A stretch of DNA of 64,000 nt from positions 7,316,001 through 7,380,000 of the forward strand of contig NZ_CP058552.1 of the NCBI RefSeq assembly GCF_013401555.1, read 5' to 3'. Each line of letters opens with the position of its first letter. Positions within the stretch are counted from its first letter, which is position 1. Below, piece by piece: positions 33,855-41,976 of this stretch. Position numbers and translations under genes: made by a program. The notes under the pieces are model-generated. The model did no database searches and had not been told where the DNA came from. It was given only the letters and a program-made list of their open reading frames with translations. This DNA is from Paenibacillus sp. E222 (GTDB taxonomy: Bacteria; Bacillota; Bacilli; Paenibacillales; Paenibacillaceae).

Positions 33855-35573
33855 ATGTTAACCCATCCAATCACCAATAATAACGGCAGCACCTCCCATA
33901 CATTGACCCAGCCGGATCACCCGAAACGCTCTGATGAATCCATGTCCCGAACGGAAATGGATGCTTTTCTGAACGATGCGCTGCTCGAACTGCGTCAGGC
34001 AGAGCTGGTTACCGTGAATACGCATTGGCAATGGAGTCAAACGGAGCTTCCACACCATACTTTGGTCTACATGCACAAATTCACGGGCAAGCTGGTAGCG
34101 AACGGTATCGAATCCCTTGTCACTCGTAAGTCCGCCTTCTTGTCTACACCGGGAAACTTTCTTGAGCTTATCTCTGATACGGACCAAGAGATTGAATTGT
34201 ATATCATTCATTTCGATCTGTTTCGGGTGGCTGAGAAAACGAAAGAACGGCGAATATATGAGCGAGAGCTTGGTTCCCCTGTAACAGGATGGATTCAGGG
34301 CCCTTACTATGGGATACAGCGAATTGCCGCACAATTAACAACTGAAGCTTCACAGACCAGCCTGAAAGTGCAGCTGCTTCTGACTGATCTGCTTCATATG
34401 CTCTGGCCGCAGGAAGGTCAGGTGCATGCGGAAGCACAGGACGAGCCTGAACAATGGCTCAGATCCACCTTGCAGTACATGCGGGAAAACTATATGAACG
34501 AAATCAAGCTGGAGAAGCTGGCCGAACTGGCAGGTATGCATCCATCGTATTATTCACAGCTGTTCAAGAGCCGGATGCAGAAAAATCCTATCGAATATAT
34601 CACTCATTTACGAATGAATCGGGCCAAGGAATGGCTCATGACTTCAGATCTGCGTATTCGTGATGTGGCCCGCCAGGTAGGCTATCGGGACGAATTCTAT
34701 TTCAGCCGCCGCTTCAGAAATCATGCCGGTTATGCGCCAACTTCCTATGCCAAGCAGGTACATCGAAATATCGTCTCACTCTCCTATCCATACACCGATC
34801 ACCTGATGACGCTTGGCATCACACCCTGTGCAGCTCAAATCCAGGGCCATCTGCCCCATGTTCCCAAATCGTTGACGCTGCCGTTCCATGCCTATGAACC
34901 ATGGGAACAGGGACGCCAGGCATTCCTGGATGTGAATCCCGATTTGATTCTGACCAAGGACAACGCAGCCGTTAAAGCGATGGAACATATCGGAGATGTC
35001 GCTCCAATCATCACCATCCCTTGGAATCAGACAGATATGTTTGGTCATTTGCAGAAAATTGCCTCTATTGTTGATCGTACTCAAGCGGCTAAGGAGTGGC
35101 TGGATCGGCATGAGCGCAAGGCGGAGCGGGCTCGCAAAAAGATCAGGGAGACAGCGGGTCAGGTCACCGTCGCGATCTGTACCTTAACTGCAAAAGGACC
35201 GCGTATGTACAGCAATCGTAACTTCGGACATGTATTTTACCGCAGCCTGCAACTGGCCGCTCCTGATCGAATTCAGAAGGAACTAACGGGCAAACCTGCC
35301 GGAGTGGGATTCAACTGGATGTCTTTCACGCCTGGAGAATGGGATGGATTGGAAGCGGATGTGCTGCTAATTGCGGTTACGTCCATGCACGAACGTACCA
35401 CTCTGTTACAGCAGATTACTGCTGATCCATTGTGGAAAAACTATCCCGCGGTAAAGGCTGGGCGCGTACATGTCATAGACTGGAATTCATGGGTCGTATA
35501 CGCTCCGCATTCCATCAACATCCAGCTCGATGAAGCGCTCTCTATGTTGACGAACCATGCAGCATTTCTGTAA
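33855..35573 (+). CDS. AraC-type regulator fused to a siderophore-binding domain (Btr-like)
   Basis: A 572-residue regulator in three parts. The first 190 residues are an AraC-type N-terminal arm. An AraC helix-turn-helix pair covers about 195-300 (KLEKLAELAGMHPSYYSQLF, RIRDVARQVGYRDEFYFSRR). A cytoplasmic copy of the iron-siderophore-binding fold covers about 315-570, from IVSLSYPYTDHLMTLGITP on. B. subtilis Btr has the same build: it binds ferric bacillibactin and activates the importer gene. The importer permeases and binding protein follow directly here, so the same circuit is expected. The ribosome site AAAGGAGGTCACACC is perfect. Confidence 0.9.
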   Translation: MLTHPITNNNGSTSHTLTQPDHPKRSDESMSRTEMDAFLNDALLELRQAELVTVNTHWQWSQTELPHHTLVYMHKFTGKLVANGIESLVTRKSAFLSTPGNFLELISDTDQEIELYIIHFDLFRVAEKTKERRIYERELGSPVTGWIQGPYYGIQRIAAQLTTEASQTSLKVQLLLTDLLHMLWPQEGQVHAEAQDEPEQWLRSTLQYMRENYMNEIKLEKLAELAGMHPSYYSQLFKSRMQKNPIEYITHLRMNRAKEWLMTSDLRIRDVARQVGYRDEFYFSRRFRNHAGYAPTSYAKQVHRNIVSLSYPYTDHLMTLGITPCAAQIQGHLPHVPKSLTLPFHAYEPWEQGRQAFLDVNPDLILTKDNAAVKAMEHIGDVAPIITIPWNQTDMFGHLQKIASIVDRTQAAKEWLDRHERKAERARKKIRETAGQVTVAICTLTAKGPRMYSNRNFGHVFYRSLQLAAPDRIQKELTGKPAGVGFNWMSFTPGEWDGLEADVLLIAVTSMHERTTLLQQITADPLWKNYPAVKAGRVHVIDWNSWVVYAPHSINIQLDEALSMLTNHAAFL

Positions 35574-35652
35574 TCTAAAAAATGTCCATCTCTATAATCT
35601 TAATTTATGCCATGTACGGGCCTGAATTAAGATTTTATAATGTTCACTAATT

Positions 35653-35671
35653 GATAATGATAATCAATAAC
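35653..35671. promoter_or_regulatory. Fur box upstream of the siderophore importer
   Basis: GATAATGATAATCAATAAC matches the 19-bp Fur consensus GATAATGATAATCATTATC at 17 positions. It lies about 30-50 bases before the first permease gene, in the right place to block its promoter when iron is plentiful. Confidence 0.85.
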
Positions 35672-35700
35672 AACAGCAATGCGTTGTTGGTACCAAAGGA

Positions 35701-36747
35701 GTGACCCGCATTCAACATCCGGGACTATCACAACGTCCGTCTAAACCAAGAAAATCCGCAGTCACGGTTGGCCTCATGTTTTTGGCGGCCATTGCCGCAC
35801 TGCTGCTTAGTATGTTTGTCGCCATTTCTCTTGGTGCCAAAGGGCTCACACTGGAGACCGTATGGACTGCCATATTTCAGTACAACCCGGCTTTAACGCC
35901 GCATCAGATTATTCACGAGCTACGGCTGCCACGAGTCATTGCTGCTGCAGTGATTGGTGCCGCCTTTGCTGTGGCCGGAGCGCTCATGCAGGGAATCACA
36001 CGCAATCCGCTGGCAGACACCGGCATTCTGGGGATCAATGCAGGCGCTACCTTTGTCGTGGCTCTAAGCTTCGCCTTCTGGCCGGGATTGCCTTATGGCT
36101 GGATTATGTTCCTGTCATTTGCAGGGGCTGTGCTTGGCACGCTGCTCATTTTCCTGCTGGGTATGGCGGCCCCCGGAGGTCTGACCTCCATCAGGCTTAC
36201 TGTTGCGGGGGCCGTTATTGCAGCCATGCTGAGTTCGCTCAGCACCGGTGTCGCCATCTATTTTGACTTGAGCCAGGATTTGGCCTTCTGGTATGCGGGT
36301 GGGTTCGGGGGAATTGAATGGCGGCATCTGAAGCTGATTCTGCCTGTTCTGCTCGTTACTCTGGTACTCACTTTGCCTATGGCCCGTCGGATATCTCTCA
36401 TGTCGCTAGGAGAAGAAGTTGCGATTAATCTCGGAATCAACCTCCGCTGGACCAGGCTGTTTGCCTTGACGGCGGTTGTTGTGCTGGCTGGCGTATCCGT
36501 TTCCGCTGTAGGCTCGATCGGCTTTGTTGGACTGGTCATTCCACATATTTCCCGCAAATTGGTTGGCGTGGATTATCGACTCATCATTCCGATGTCCTCC
36601 CTGCTCGGAGCCGTCCTGCTCGTGCTCGCCGATCTGGGATCACGCATTGTGAACCCGCCTCAGGAACTGGCAGTAGGCATTATGGTCGCCTTTGTCGGTG
36701 TACCCTTCTTCCTCTATCTGGCCCGTAAAGAAAGGAGGGCCCTATAG
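35701..36747 (+). CDS. FecCD-type iron-siderophore ABC permease, first subunit
   Basis: A permease of about 348 residues with ten transmembrane helices (BtuC/FhuB fold). Family marks are LRLPRVIAAAVIGAAFAVAG, QGITRNPLADTGILGINAGA and SIGFVGLVIPHISRKLVG. It pairs with the next gene. The start is puzzling: the only conventional start, GTG 35701, overlaps its own ribosome site (AAAGGAG at 35695-35701). An ATT codon at 35710 would have ideal spacing of eight bases. I annotate from the GTG, but the true N-terminus may be nine bases later. No ATPase gene is present in this operon, as is common in Bacilli that share one ATPase. Confidence 0.88.
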   Translation: MTRIQHPGLSQRPSKPRKSAVTVGLMFLAAIAALLLSMFVAISLGAKGLTLETVWTAIFQYNPALTPHQIIHELRLPRVIAAAVIGAAFAVAGALMQGITRNPLADTGILGINAGATFVVALSFAFWPGLPYGWIMFLSFAGAVLGTLLIFLLGMAAPGGLTSIRLTVAGAVIAAMLSSLSTGVAIYFDLSQDLAFWYAGGFGGIEWRHLKLILPVLLVTLVLTLPMARRISLMSLGEEVAINLGINLRWTRLFALTAVVVLAGVSVSAVGSIGFVGLVIPHISRKLVGVDYRLIIPMSSLLGAVLLVLADLGSRIVNPPQELAVGIMVAFVGVPFFLYLARKERRAL

Positions 36748-36749
36748 CG

Positions 36750-37766
36750 ATGAACAACAATACACCCTCACGGGGCAAACGTTCCATAGCGGTCAGCGTT
36801 GCGCTGCTCTGCATCGCCTGTGCCGTTATCGTGATCAGCCTCAACTCGGGAACAATTCGCCTGTCACCAATAGCCGTGCTTCACACCCTGCTTGGTTATG
36901 GCACGCCGGATGATCAGATTGTATTGTTCGACTATCGACTGCCACGCATTCTGGTTACTGTACTCGCCGGAGCGGGACTCGGTGTGGCTGGTGCGGCACT
37001 GCAAGGCATTACACGCAATCCATTGGCCGATCCGGGCATCCTCGGCTTGCATGCAGGAGCGGCTTTTGGATTGATGGTATTCGTAAGCTTCTCCCATTCC
37101 ATGAATGGCTCAGTTGCCTTGCTGATTCCGTTGTTTGCTTTTGCAGGGAGTGTCGCCGCGGCGTTGATTATTATGCTGCTATCCTATGACCGACATAACG
37201 GAGTATCCCCCATTAAGCTTATTCTGGTGGGCATTGCCGTAGCAGCCGGTTTCCATGCCCTGACGCTCTATCTGTCCCTGCGTTTGGATGAAGACACCTA
37301 TTCCTTCGCCGCCCGCTGGCTGGCAGGCAGCGTCTGGGGCAGAGACTGGGTTCATGTTCAGGCGCTGCTTCCATGGATTGTGCTGTGCATCTCGTACATA
37401 TGGAGCCGCTCCAAAACGCTGGATGCCTTCAATCTGGGAGATGCTGCCGCGACCAGTATTGGTACACCCGTCAGATCCCAACGTGTTATTTTGCTATTGT
37501 GCACGGTAGCATTATCTGCCGTCAGTGTGTCCATGGCTGGCGGGATCGGATTCATTGGTCTGGCGGCGCCGCATCTGGCCCGCAGACTGGTTGGCCCGAT
37601 GCATCGCCATCTGATCCCAGCCGCCGGACTCATCGGCATGGTGATCCTGGTTGCAGCCGATACAGTCGGGCGAACGATCTTTCAGCCCAATTCCATTCCG
37701 GCAGGCGTCGTGGTCGCGGCGATCGGCGCACCTTACTTTTTATACCTGCTGGTACGAACCAAGTAA
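36750..37766 (+). CDS. FecCD-type iron-siderophore ABC permease, second subunit
   Basis: A 338-residue partner permease with the same ten-helix plan: LRLPRILVTVL-like start (YRLPRILVTVLAGAGLG), ALQGITRNPLADPGILGLHAG and GGIGFIGLAAPHLARRLVG. The two permeases probably form a heterodimer in the membrane. Its ATG lies two bases after the stop of the first subunit, with AAAGGAGGGCCCTATAGCG as ribosome site. The operon then continues to the binding protein. Confidence 0.92.
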   Translation: MNNNTPSRGKRSIAVSVALLCIACAVIVISLNSGTIRLSPIAVLHTLLGYGTPDDQIVLFDYRLPRILVTVLAGAGLGVAGAALQGITRNPLADPGILGLHAGAAFGLMVFVSFSHSMNGSVALLIPLFAFAGSVAAALIIMLLSYDRHNGVSPIKLILVGIAVAAGFHALTLYLSLRLDEDTYSFAARWLAGSVWGRDWVHVQALLPWIVLCISYIWSRSKTLDAFNLGDAAATSIGTPVRSQRVILLLCTVALSAVSVSMAGGIGFIGLAAPHLARRLVGPMHRHLIPAAGLIGMVILVAADTVGRTIFQPNSIPAGVVVAAIGAPYFLYLLVRTK

Positions 37767-37860
37767 TGGCTTTATCGGAACAATCCGAATGAATAATTTT
37801 ACCGGTACACCCAACATAAAAACGACATCCATGAGATGTTCAAGGAGATTGAGATTACCC

Positions 37861-38808
37861 ATGTTAAAGAAAAACCTTATGCTCTTCATGAGCATCTGTC
37901 TGGTGCTTGTACTCGCAGCCTGCGGGAACGCCAATAATTCATCCTCTGCGTCGGAAGGTTCTACGAAGGACACTTCGAACGCTGCACAGGACACCCATTC
38001 CGCTTCTGGAGAACAACGCATCGCATCCATGTCGATCCATCTGACCAATGACCTGCTGTCTCTCGGCATTACCCCGGTTGGTTCGGTGATCGGCGGGGAA
38101 GCCAAAGCCTTCCTGTCCCATGTTGCTGACCGTCTTCAAAATACAACGCCGCTTGGTCCCGTTAAGGACCCGGACATGGAAGCCTTACTTGCCCTGAAAC
38201 CGGATGTCATCTATCTCGACGAAGAATTCTCCGGTGATGATATTGCCAAATTCGAGAAAATTGCCCCTGTACACGTCTTCAATCTGGATGATGGCACTTG
38301 GCGCGACCACCTGAAGGACATTGGTAAACTGGTCAACCGCGAGAAAGAAGCCGAACAATACATTCAGGATTATGCAACTGAAACGGAAGAAGTGAAATCC
38401 CTGATCCACGATACAATCGGTGACGGCACTGTAATGGCGATCCGTGTTACTGCCAAAGAACTGCGTGTATTCAGTACACGCCGTCCAATGGGCCCGATTT
38501 TGTACGAAGATCTGGGGTTAACTCCAGCTAAAGGCATTAAGGATTTCGACTCGTCCAAACCGTATCAAGTTATTTCCCGTGAAGTGCTGCCGGACTTTGA
38601 TGCCGATGCGATCTTCGTAGTTGTGAACTCGGATGATGAAGCTCAGAGCATGTTCAAAGAACTGCAAAACAATCCGATCTGGCAAGGACTGAAGGCTGTC
38701 AAAGCAGGTCATGTCTACCCGATCGGTGCTCAACCTTGGCTGGACTATTCTTCAATCGGCAATAAAATGGCCATGGATGAAGCCAAAGAAATGTTTTCTA
38801 AGAAATAA
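37861..38808 (+). CDS. Iron-siderophore ABC substrate-binding lipoprotein
   Basis: A 315-residue FepB/FhuD-type binding protein. A signal peptide ends in the lipobox LAAC (Cys21), followed by a Ser/Asn-rich linker. The two lobes carry SLGITPVGSVIGG and DMEALLALKPDVIYL in the first half and VKAGHVYPIGAQPWLDYSS in the second. The frame is open for 70 codons before ATG 37861, but the signal peptide fixes this start; AAGGAG lies about 14 bases upstream, somewhat far. Ligand class is a ferric siderophore, probably catecholate or hydroxamate; not resolvable here. Confidence 0.9.
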   Translation: MLKKNLMLFMSICLVLVLAACGNANNSSSASEGSTKDTSNAAQDTHSASGEQRIASMSIHLTNDLLSLGITPVGSVIGGEAKAFLSHVADRLQNTTPLGPVKDPDMEALLALKPDVIYLDEEFSGDDIAKFEKIAPVHVFNLDDGTWRDHLKDIGKLVNREKEAEQYIQDYATETEEVKSLIHDTIGDGTVMAIRVTAKELRVFSTRRPMGPILYEDLGLTPAKGIKDFDSSKPYQVISREVLPDFDADAIFVVVNSDDEAQSMFKELQNNPIWQGLKAVKAGHVYPIGAQPWLDYSSIGNKMAMDEAKEMFSKK

Positions 38809-38842
38809 AATGTTCCTTATGCACAACATATAAAAAAACACC

Positions 38843-38919
38843 AAAAAACCTCTCTTTGTAGATCGAAACAGAGTCAGCGAACATGCTCTCTTCATCCACT
38901 CAAAGCAGAGGTTTTTTTA
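38843..38919. terminator. Bidirectional terminator after the siderophore importer
   Basis: AAAAAACCTCT pairs with AGAGGTTTTTT, continued inside by CTTTG/CAAAG. T-runs on both strands serve the importer on plus and the ADP-ribose operon on minus. Confidence 0.85.
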
Positions 38920-38968
38920 TTATCCAAATCGGTATCCCTGTAGATAAAAGTCCGTCGGCATGGCCTAA

Positions 38969-39391
38969 TCACAAGGTACAAACGACGATCTCAACATCCG
39001 TTTCGGCAAAAGCATTCTGAATAATGCCCTTCACCTTATCCCACTTCAACCTGTCCAGCCCGCAGCCGATTTGCGGCATCGCCAGTTTGTTGAGCCTCTC
39101 TCTAACGCATATGTCACGCATGGATTCCACGGCACGAGTAAACGACTGATAGGTCGGTTTGTTCGAAAACTTGGCCTTGGTGACCAAATTCAGCGTCCGT
39201 CCTACCGGATAACATTGTCCGATCTCAAGCGGCTCCTGCTGCGCCTGCTCCTGGAGAACCTCCAATCCAAATCGCTGCCGAAACTGCACAGCAATGCCTG
39301 CACCCATCCGGGCATCTGCGGAAATGCAGTGTGCTAGCGTGTAGGTATCATCCATGGCAAACAAATCCTGCTGTATTTCGCGAAACTCCAT
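38969..39391 (-). CDS. TARG1-like macrodomain ADP-ribosyl hydrolase
   Basis: A single macrodomain of 140 residues of the TARG1/OARD1 (ALC1-like) class. ADP-ribose-binding AHCISADARMGAGIA is at residues 20-34. The two residues essential in human TARG1 are conserved in context: Lys78 (SNKPTYQSF) and Asp113 (IGCGLDRLKW). TARG1 removes ADP-ribose from glutamate and aspartate; the related macrodomain of DarG reverses ADP-ribosylation of DNA bases. Last gene of the four-gene operon. No DarT-type ADP-ribosyltransferase is visible nearby, so the modified target is either made elsewhere in the cell or delivered by an invader. Confidence 0.92.
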   Translation of the reverse strand: MEFREIQQDLFAMDDTYTLAHCISADARMGAGIAVQFRQRFGLEVLQEQAQQEPLEIGQCYPVGRTLNLVTKAKFSNKPTYQSFTRAVESMRDICVRERLNKLAMPQIGCGLDRLKWDKVKGIIQNAFAETDVEIVVCTL

Positions 39392-39438
39392 ATTGTCTTC
39401 TTCCCCCTTACAACTTTTACTTTTTCAATTTCTCCAAC

Positions 39439-40377
39439 TCAGTCTCCCGCCAAACGATCCTCAAACGCCTTGAGCGTTTTCTGTCCTGCTGACCGGTCCA
39501 ATACAGCAAATACGATTCGTTCAAAGGAATGCCTAAATTTCTCCTCTACCAATACATCATGGAAATACTTCGCTACGTCCGCCGGATCATTCCTGAATAC
39601 CCCGCAGCCATATGCACCTAGTACAATGGTTTGATGTCCATGCAGCGCGGCCACGTCCAGAATATAGCGAATACGCCCTTTCATGACGGACTCAATCTGC
39701 TGCTCATCGGCATCCTCCCGATCTCTCACCACTCCTGCATTTACAGCAGGCGCTGTGATGAATGACGTCAGATAATATTTGCCCAGCAGCCGATCCTCGT
39801 CATCGCGAATCACCGGGACAGCAGGCGAATAGATCATGTAATCCGAGTACATACAAGATCGCTGCTTGCGATTGTAATCATACATTTCGCTCATTTGGGC
39901 GATACATGGGTACAGGCCTGTAGCACGAGCCAAGCTTTCCTCCTGTGCCTGGCTGCCTCCCAGGAAGCCGCCGCCGGGGTTTTTCGCTGATGCAAAGTTC
40001 AGGCAAACGACATCTTCCCTTCCTTCATCCACAGAAAGACGTGAAGCGGCTGCGAGTGTGGTCTCGCCCGTAACCTCGATGCGAACGTCCGAAGCTTCGG
40101 TGGCAGGTTGCATCTGAACCATTTCTTTAGCTCTCTTTTCTCGAAGAGCGATAAGCTCCGTTGGACGATATAATATCGAATCCTGGATCGCTCGCTGTAA
40201 ATCCATACCGATCTGAACTCTGCGATCATACTCGTTCACGTATTCTCCTTCTTCCAGAATAGCCAGCGTCTGATGGGCGATACGGGATCGTTTGGAACGT
40301 TGATTTGTGCTATGGAAGTCTGTTGTTTTACTGCGATTGTTGTTCTGTATATTGTTCTTATAAAGTTGATCGTTCAT
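39439..40377 (-). CDS. Bacterial-type poly(ADP-ribose) glycohydrolase (TIGR02452 family)
   Basis: A 312-residue protein with a PARG-type macrodomain in its second half. The catalytic signature is complete: NPGGGFLGGSQAQEESL, with the Gly triplet at about 135-137 and the tandem acidic pair QEE at 145-147. The YMIYSPAVPVIRD and LGAYGCGVFRNDP segments also fit bacterial PARG. The enzyme would hydrolyse ADP-ribose chains or ADP-ribosyl bonds. The first 25 residues are Asn/Ser/Lys-rich and probably disordered. ATG 40377 is chosen for its AGGA ten bases upstream (GTG 40386 and ATG 40383 compete). It overlaps the NADAR gene by 20 bases. Confidence 0.9.
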   Translation of the reverse strand: MNDQLYKNNIQNNNRSKTTDFHSTNQRSKRSRIAHQTLAILEEGEYVNEYDRRVQIGMDLQRAIQDSILYRPTELIALREKRAKEMVQMQPATEASDVRIEVTGETTLAAASRLSVDEGREDVVCLNFASAKNPGGGFLGGSQAQEESLARATGLYPCIAQMSEMYDYNRKQRSCMYSDYMIYSPAVPVIRDDEDRLLGKYYLTSFITAPAVNAGVVRDREDADEQQIESVMKGRIRYILDVAALHGHQTIVLGAYGCGVFRNDPADVAKYFHDVLVEEKFRHSFERIVFAVLDRSAGQKTLKAFEDRLAGD

Positions 40378-40855
40378 CTTCATCACTTCCTATATTTTCT
40401 CTAAGACGGGTGAGGATCTCACCCAGCCAGTTGGTTCCCCGCCACGTTTTTCTATTACGGATGCGCGGGTCTTCTTCCGCCAATCCAACACCCCAGATGC
40501 GGTCATCCGGGCTTGCTTCCACCAGGGTCGTGCCGCGGGTGGCGAGCAGTGTGGTCAGCAGTTGTTCGTTTTGGGTGAATTTGGCTTCGTTGCCCTCATA
40601 GACAATGCGTTTGCACTCCGCTTCCCATACCGTCTGGTCGAACCCTGCGACCTGTCTGCCCAGCTTTTTTTGTACGGAAGCGGAGCTTGCTTTCAGGATC
40701 TTGTCTGCAATAATCTGATCGCCGAACAGCAGTGCTTTCTGGTGCATCATATATTGCTCTGCACTCGTGTAATGAACGCCATTCACGGTAAAATCCGCCG
40801 GGTGCCACTGTGAGAACGGAGACGCTGTGCGCCAGAAAAATGTAAACTTCTCCAT
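40358..40855 (-). CDS. NADAR family protein (YbiA/RibX type N-glycosidase)
   Basis: A 165-residue NADAR domain protein. Marks are FFWRTASPFSQWHPADF at the start, TSAEQYMMHQKALLFGD with the conserved Glu33, IWGVGLAEEDP and WRGTNWLGEIL at the end. NADAR proteins cleave N-glycosidic bonds in riboflavin intermediates or NAD-derived ADP-ribose. Members have been shown to remove ADP-ribose from guanine in DNA and RNA. Given its partners here, the second activity fits better than the riboflavin role. It lies 18 bases after the Nudix regulator gene. Confidence 0.92.
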   Translation of the reverse strand: MEKFTFFWRTASPFSQWHPADFTVNGVHYTSAEQYMMHQKALLFGDQIIADKILKASSASVQKKLGRQVAGFDQTVWEAECKRIVYEGNEAKFTQNEQLLTTLLATRGTTLVEASPDDRIWGVGLAEEDPRIRNRKTWRGTNWLGEILTRLRENIGSDEDERSTL

Positions 40856-40873
40856 CGATAATCCCTCCTAACT

Positions 40874-41818
40874 TTATGGGGCCAATCTTTCCGGGTTCAG
40901 TCTGTATAAACGAGAGGGGCGATGTCCGGCATTCCCTGTATACTCCCCCGTTTCGATGACCCAATCGGCGATTTTGCGCCGGAAGGCGGCAGCCAGAAGT
41001 TTTTTGCCACTGATGGTCTCATATACTTTCTGAAGAGCGGTGAGCGTGAACGTCTCCGGCATCAGATTAAAAGCTATATCGGTATACTCCACCTTCGCCC
41101 GCAGACGTTCCAGCGCATAGTAAATGATCTTTGCATGATCAAAAGCAATTCCTTGAACCTCATTCACGGTAATATTGCGGCTGCGCACTCTGCCTTCCAA
41201 TGTTTCCTTCGTCTCAATGACAGCCGACAATTCCTCTGTTCCATTCGTCAAAATCAACTGCACCCTGCGCTCCGTCACACGTCCACGCTCATGAATATGG
41301 CGTTTCTCCTCCAGAAGCCGCTGCTCCATTCGGAACCAGTCTGCTTCGCTGGCATCGTCGCCAGCCTGAAGTTGCAGTTCGCTGCTGTCAACCAGCGCCA
41401 TGTAGGAGCAGCTGATTACACGCGTACGCGGATCACGATGCACATCTCCCCAGGTATACAGCTGCTCCAGATAAATATCATCCAGTCCGGTTTCGGTGAA
41501 CAGTTCCCGCCTAGCGGCATCTTCCAACGATTCCTGCATGGAGACAAACCCACCCGGAAGCGCCCACTGCCCCATATAGGGATGACCGCCACGACGGATC
41601 AGCAGCAACTGGAGCTCAGGTTCCGCAAGCTTGCGATAGTTCTCCTGCGTCTCACTTCGTATTGTAAATACCAACATATCCACCGTTACGGAAGGGCGAT
41701 CGTAATCGCCCGCGTCATAGGTTTCTAGAAACTGTTGTTCACTTATATTCACGTGATTCTGATGCGCTAATGGATTTTGATCAGAATTACCCTTATGTGT
41801 CATTTCGAAAGACCCCAT
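40874..41818 (-). CDS. NrtR-like regulator: Nudix domain plus winged helix
   Basis: A 314-residue protein. Residues about 45-180 form a Nudix domain with LLLIRRGGHPYMGQWALPGG and a Nudix box GFVSMQESLEDAARRELFT continuing ETGL. The usual REUxEE reads RELFTE, so one metal-binding Glu is lost and hydrolysis is doubtful. The C-terminal 110 residues are the NrtR-type winged helix (AFNLMPETFTLTALQKVYE). NrtR proteins repress NAD genes and release DNA on binding ADP-ribose. The match to an ADP-ribose-processing operon makes an ADP-ribose-sensing switch likely. The start may be ATG 41818 or 41803. Confidence 0.88.
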   Translation of the reverse strand: MGSFEMTHKGNSDQNPLAHQNHVNISEQQFLETYDAGDYDRPSVTVDMLVFTIRSETQENYRKLAEPELQLLLIRRGGHPYMGQWALPGGFVSMQESLEDAARRELFTETGLDDIYLEQLYTWGDVHRDPRTRVISCSYMALVDSSELQLQAGDDASEADWFRMEQRLLEEKRHIHERGRVTERRVQLILTNGTEELSAVIETKETLEGRVRSRNITVNEVQGIAFDHAKIIYYALERLRAKVEYTDIAFNLMPETFTLTALQKVYETISGKKLLAAAFRRKIADWVIETGEYTGNAGHRPSRLYRLNPERLAP

Positions 41819-41820
41819 TC

Positions 41821-41859
41821 TGTTATTAACATTTTGTTATTAACAATTAGTTAATAACA
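41821..41859. promoter_or_regulatory. Palindromic operator array for the NrtR-like regulator
   Basis: TGTTATTAAC (41835-41844), five bases, GTTAATAACA (41850-41859): a perfect 10-bp inverted repeat. A third copy of TGTTATTAAC lies at 41821-41830. The array begins directly after the -10 box, so it covers the transcription start and leader. Confidence 0.8.
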
Positions 41860-41888
41860 ATCTAACATATCTTTTTGACCTAGGTCAA
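41860..41888 (-). promoter_or_regulatory. Promoter of the ADP-ribose operon
   Basis: Minus strand: TTGACC (41883-41888), a 17-base spacer and TTAGAT (41860-41865), ending exactly where the palindromic operator begins. Confidence 0.65.
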
Positions 41889-41976
41889 TATTTCCAATTA
41901 GGAATAAATCAGTTGTTTTATTTAATACAAATGTGTTATTTTATTTTAAAACACTTGTGTTAGAAAAGGTGAGGCA

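Noticed and set aside
40358..40855. A riboflavin-synthesis role for the NADAR gene
   Set aside because: No rib genes are nearby, and all three operon partners act on ADP-ribose.
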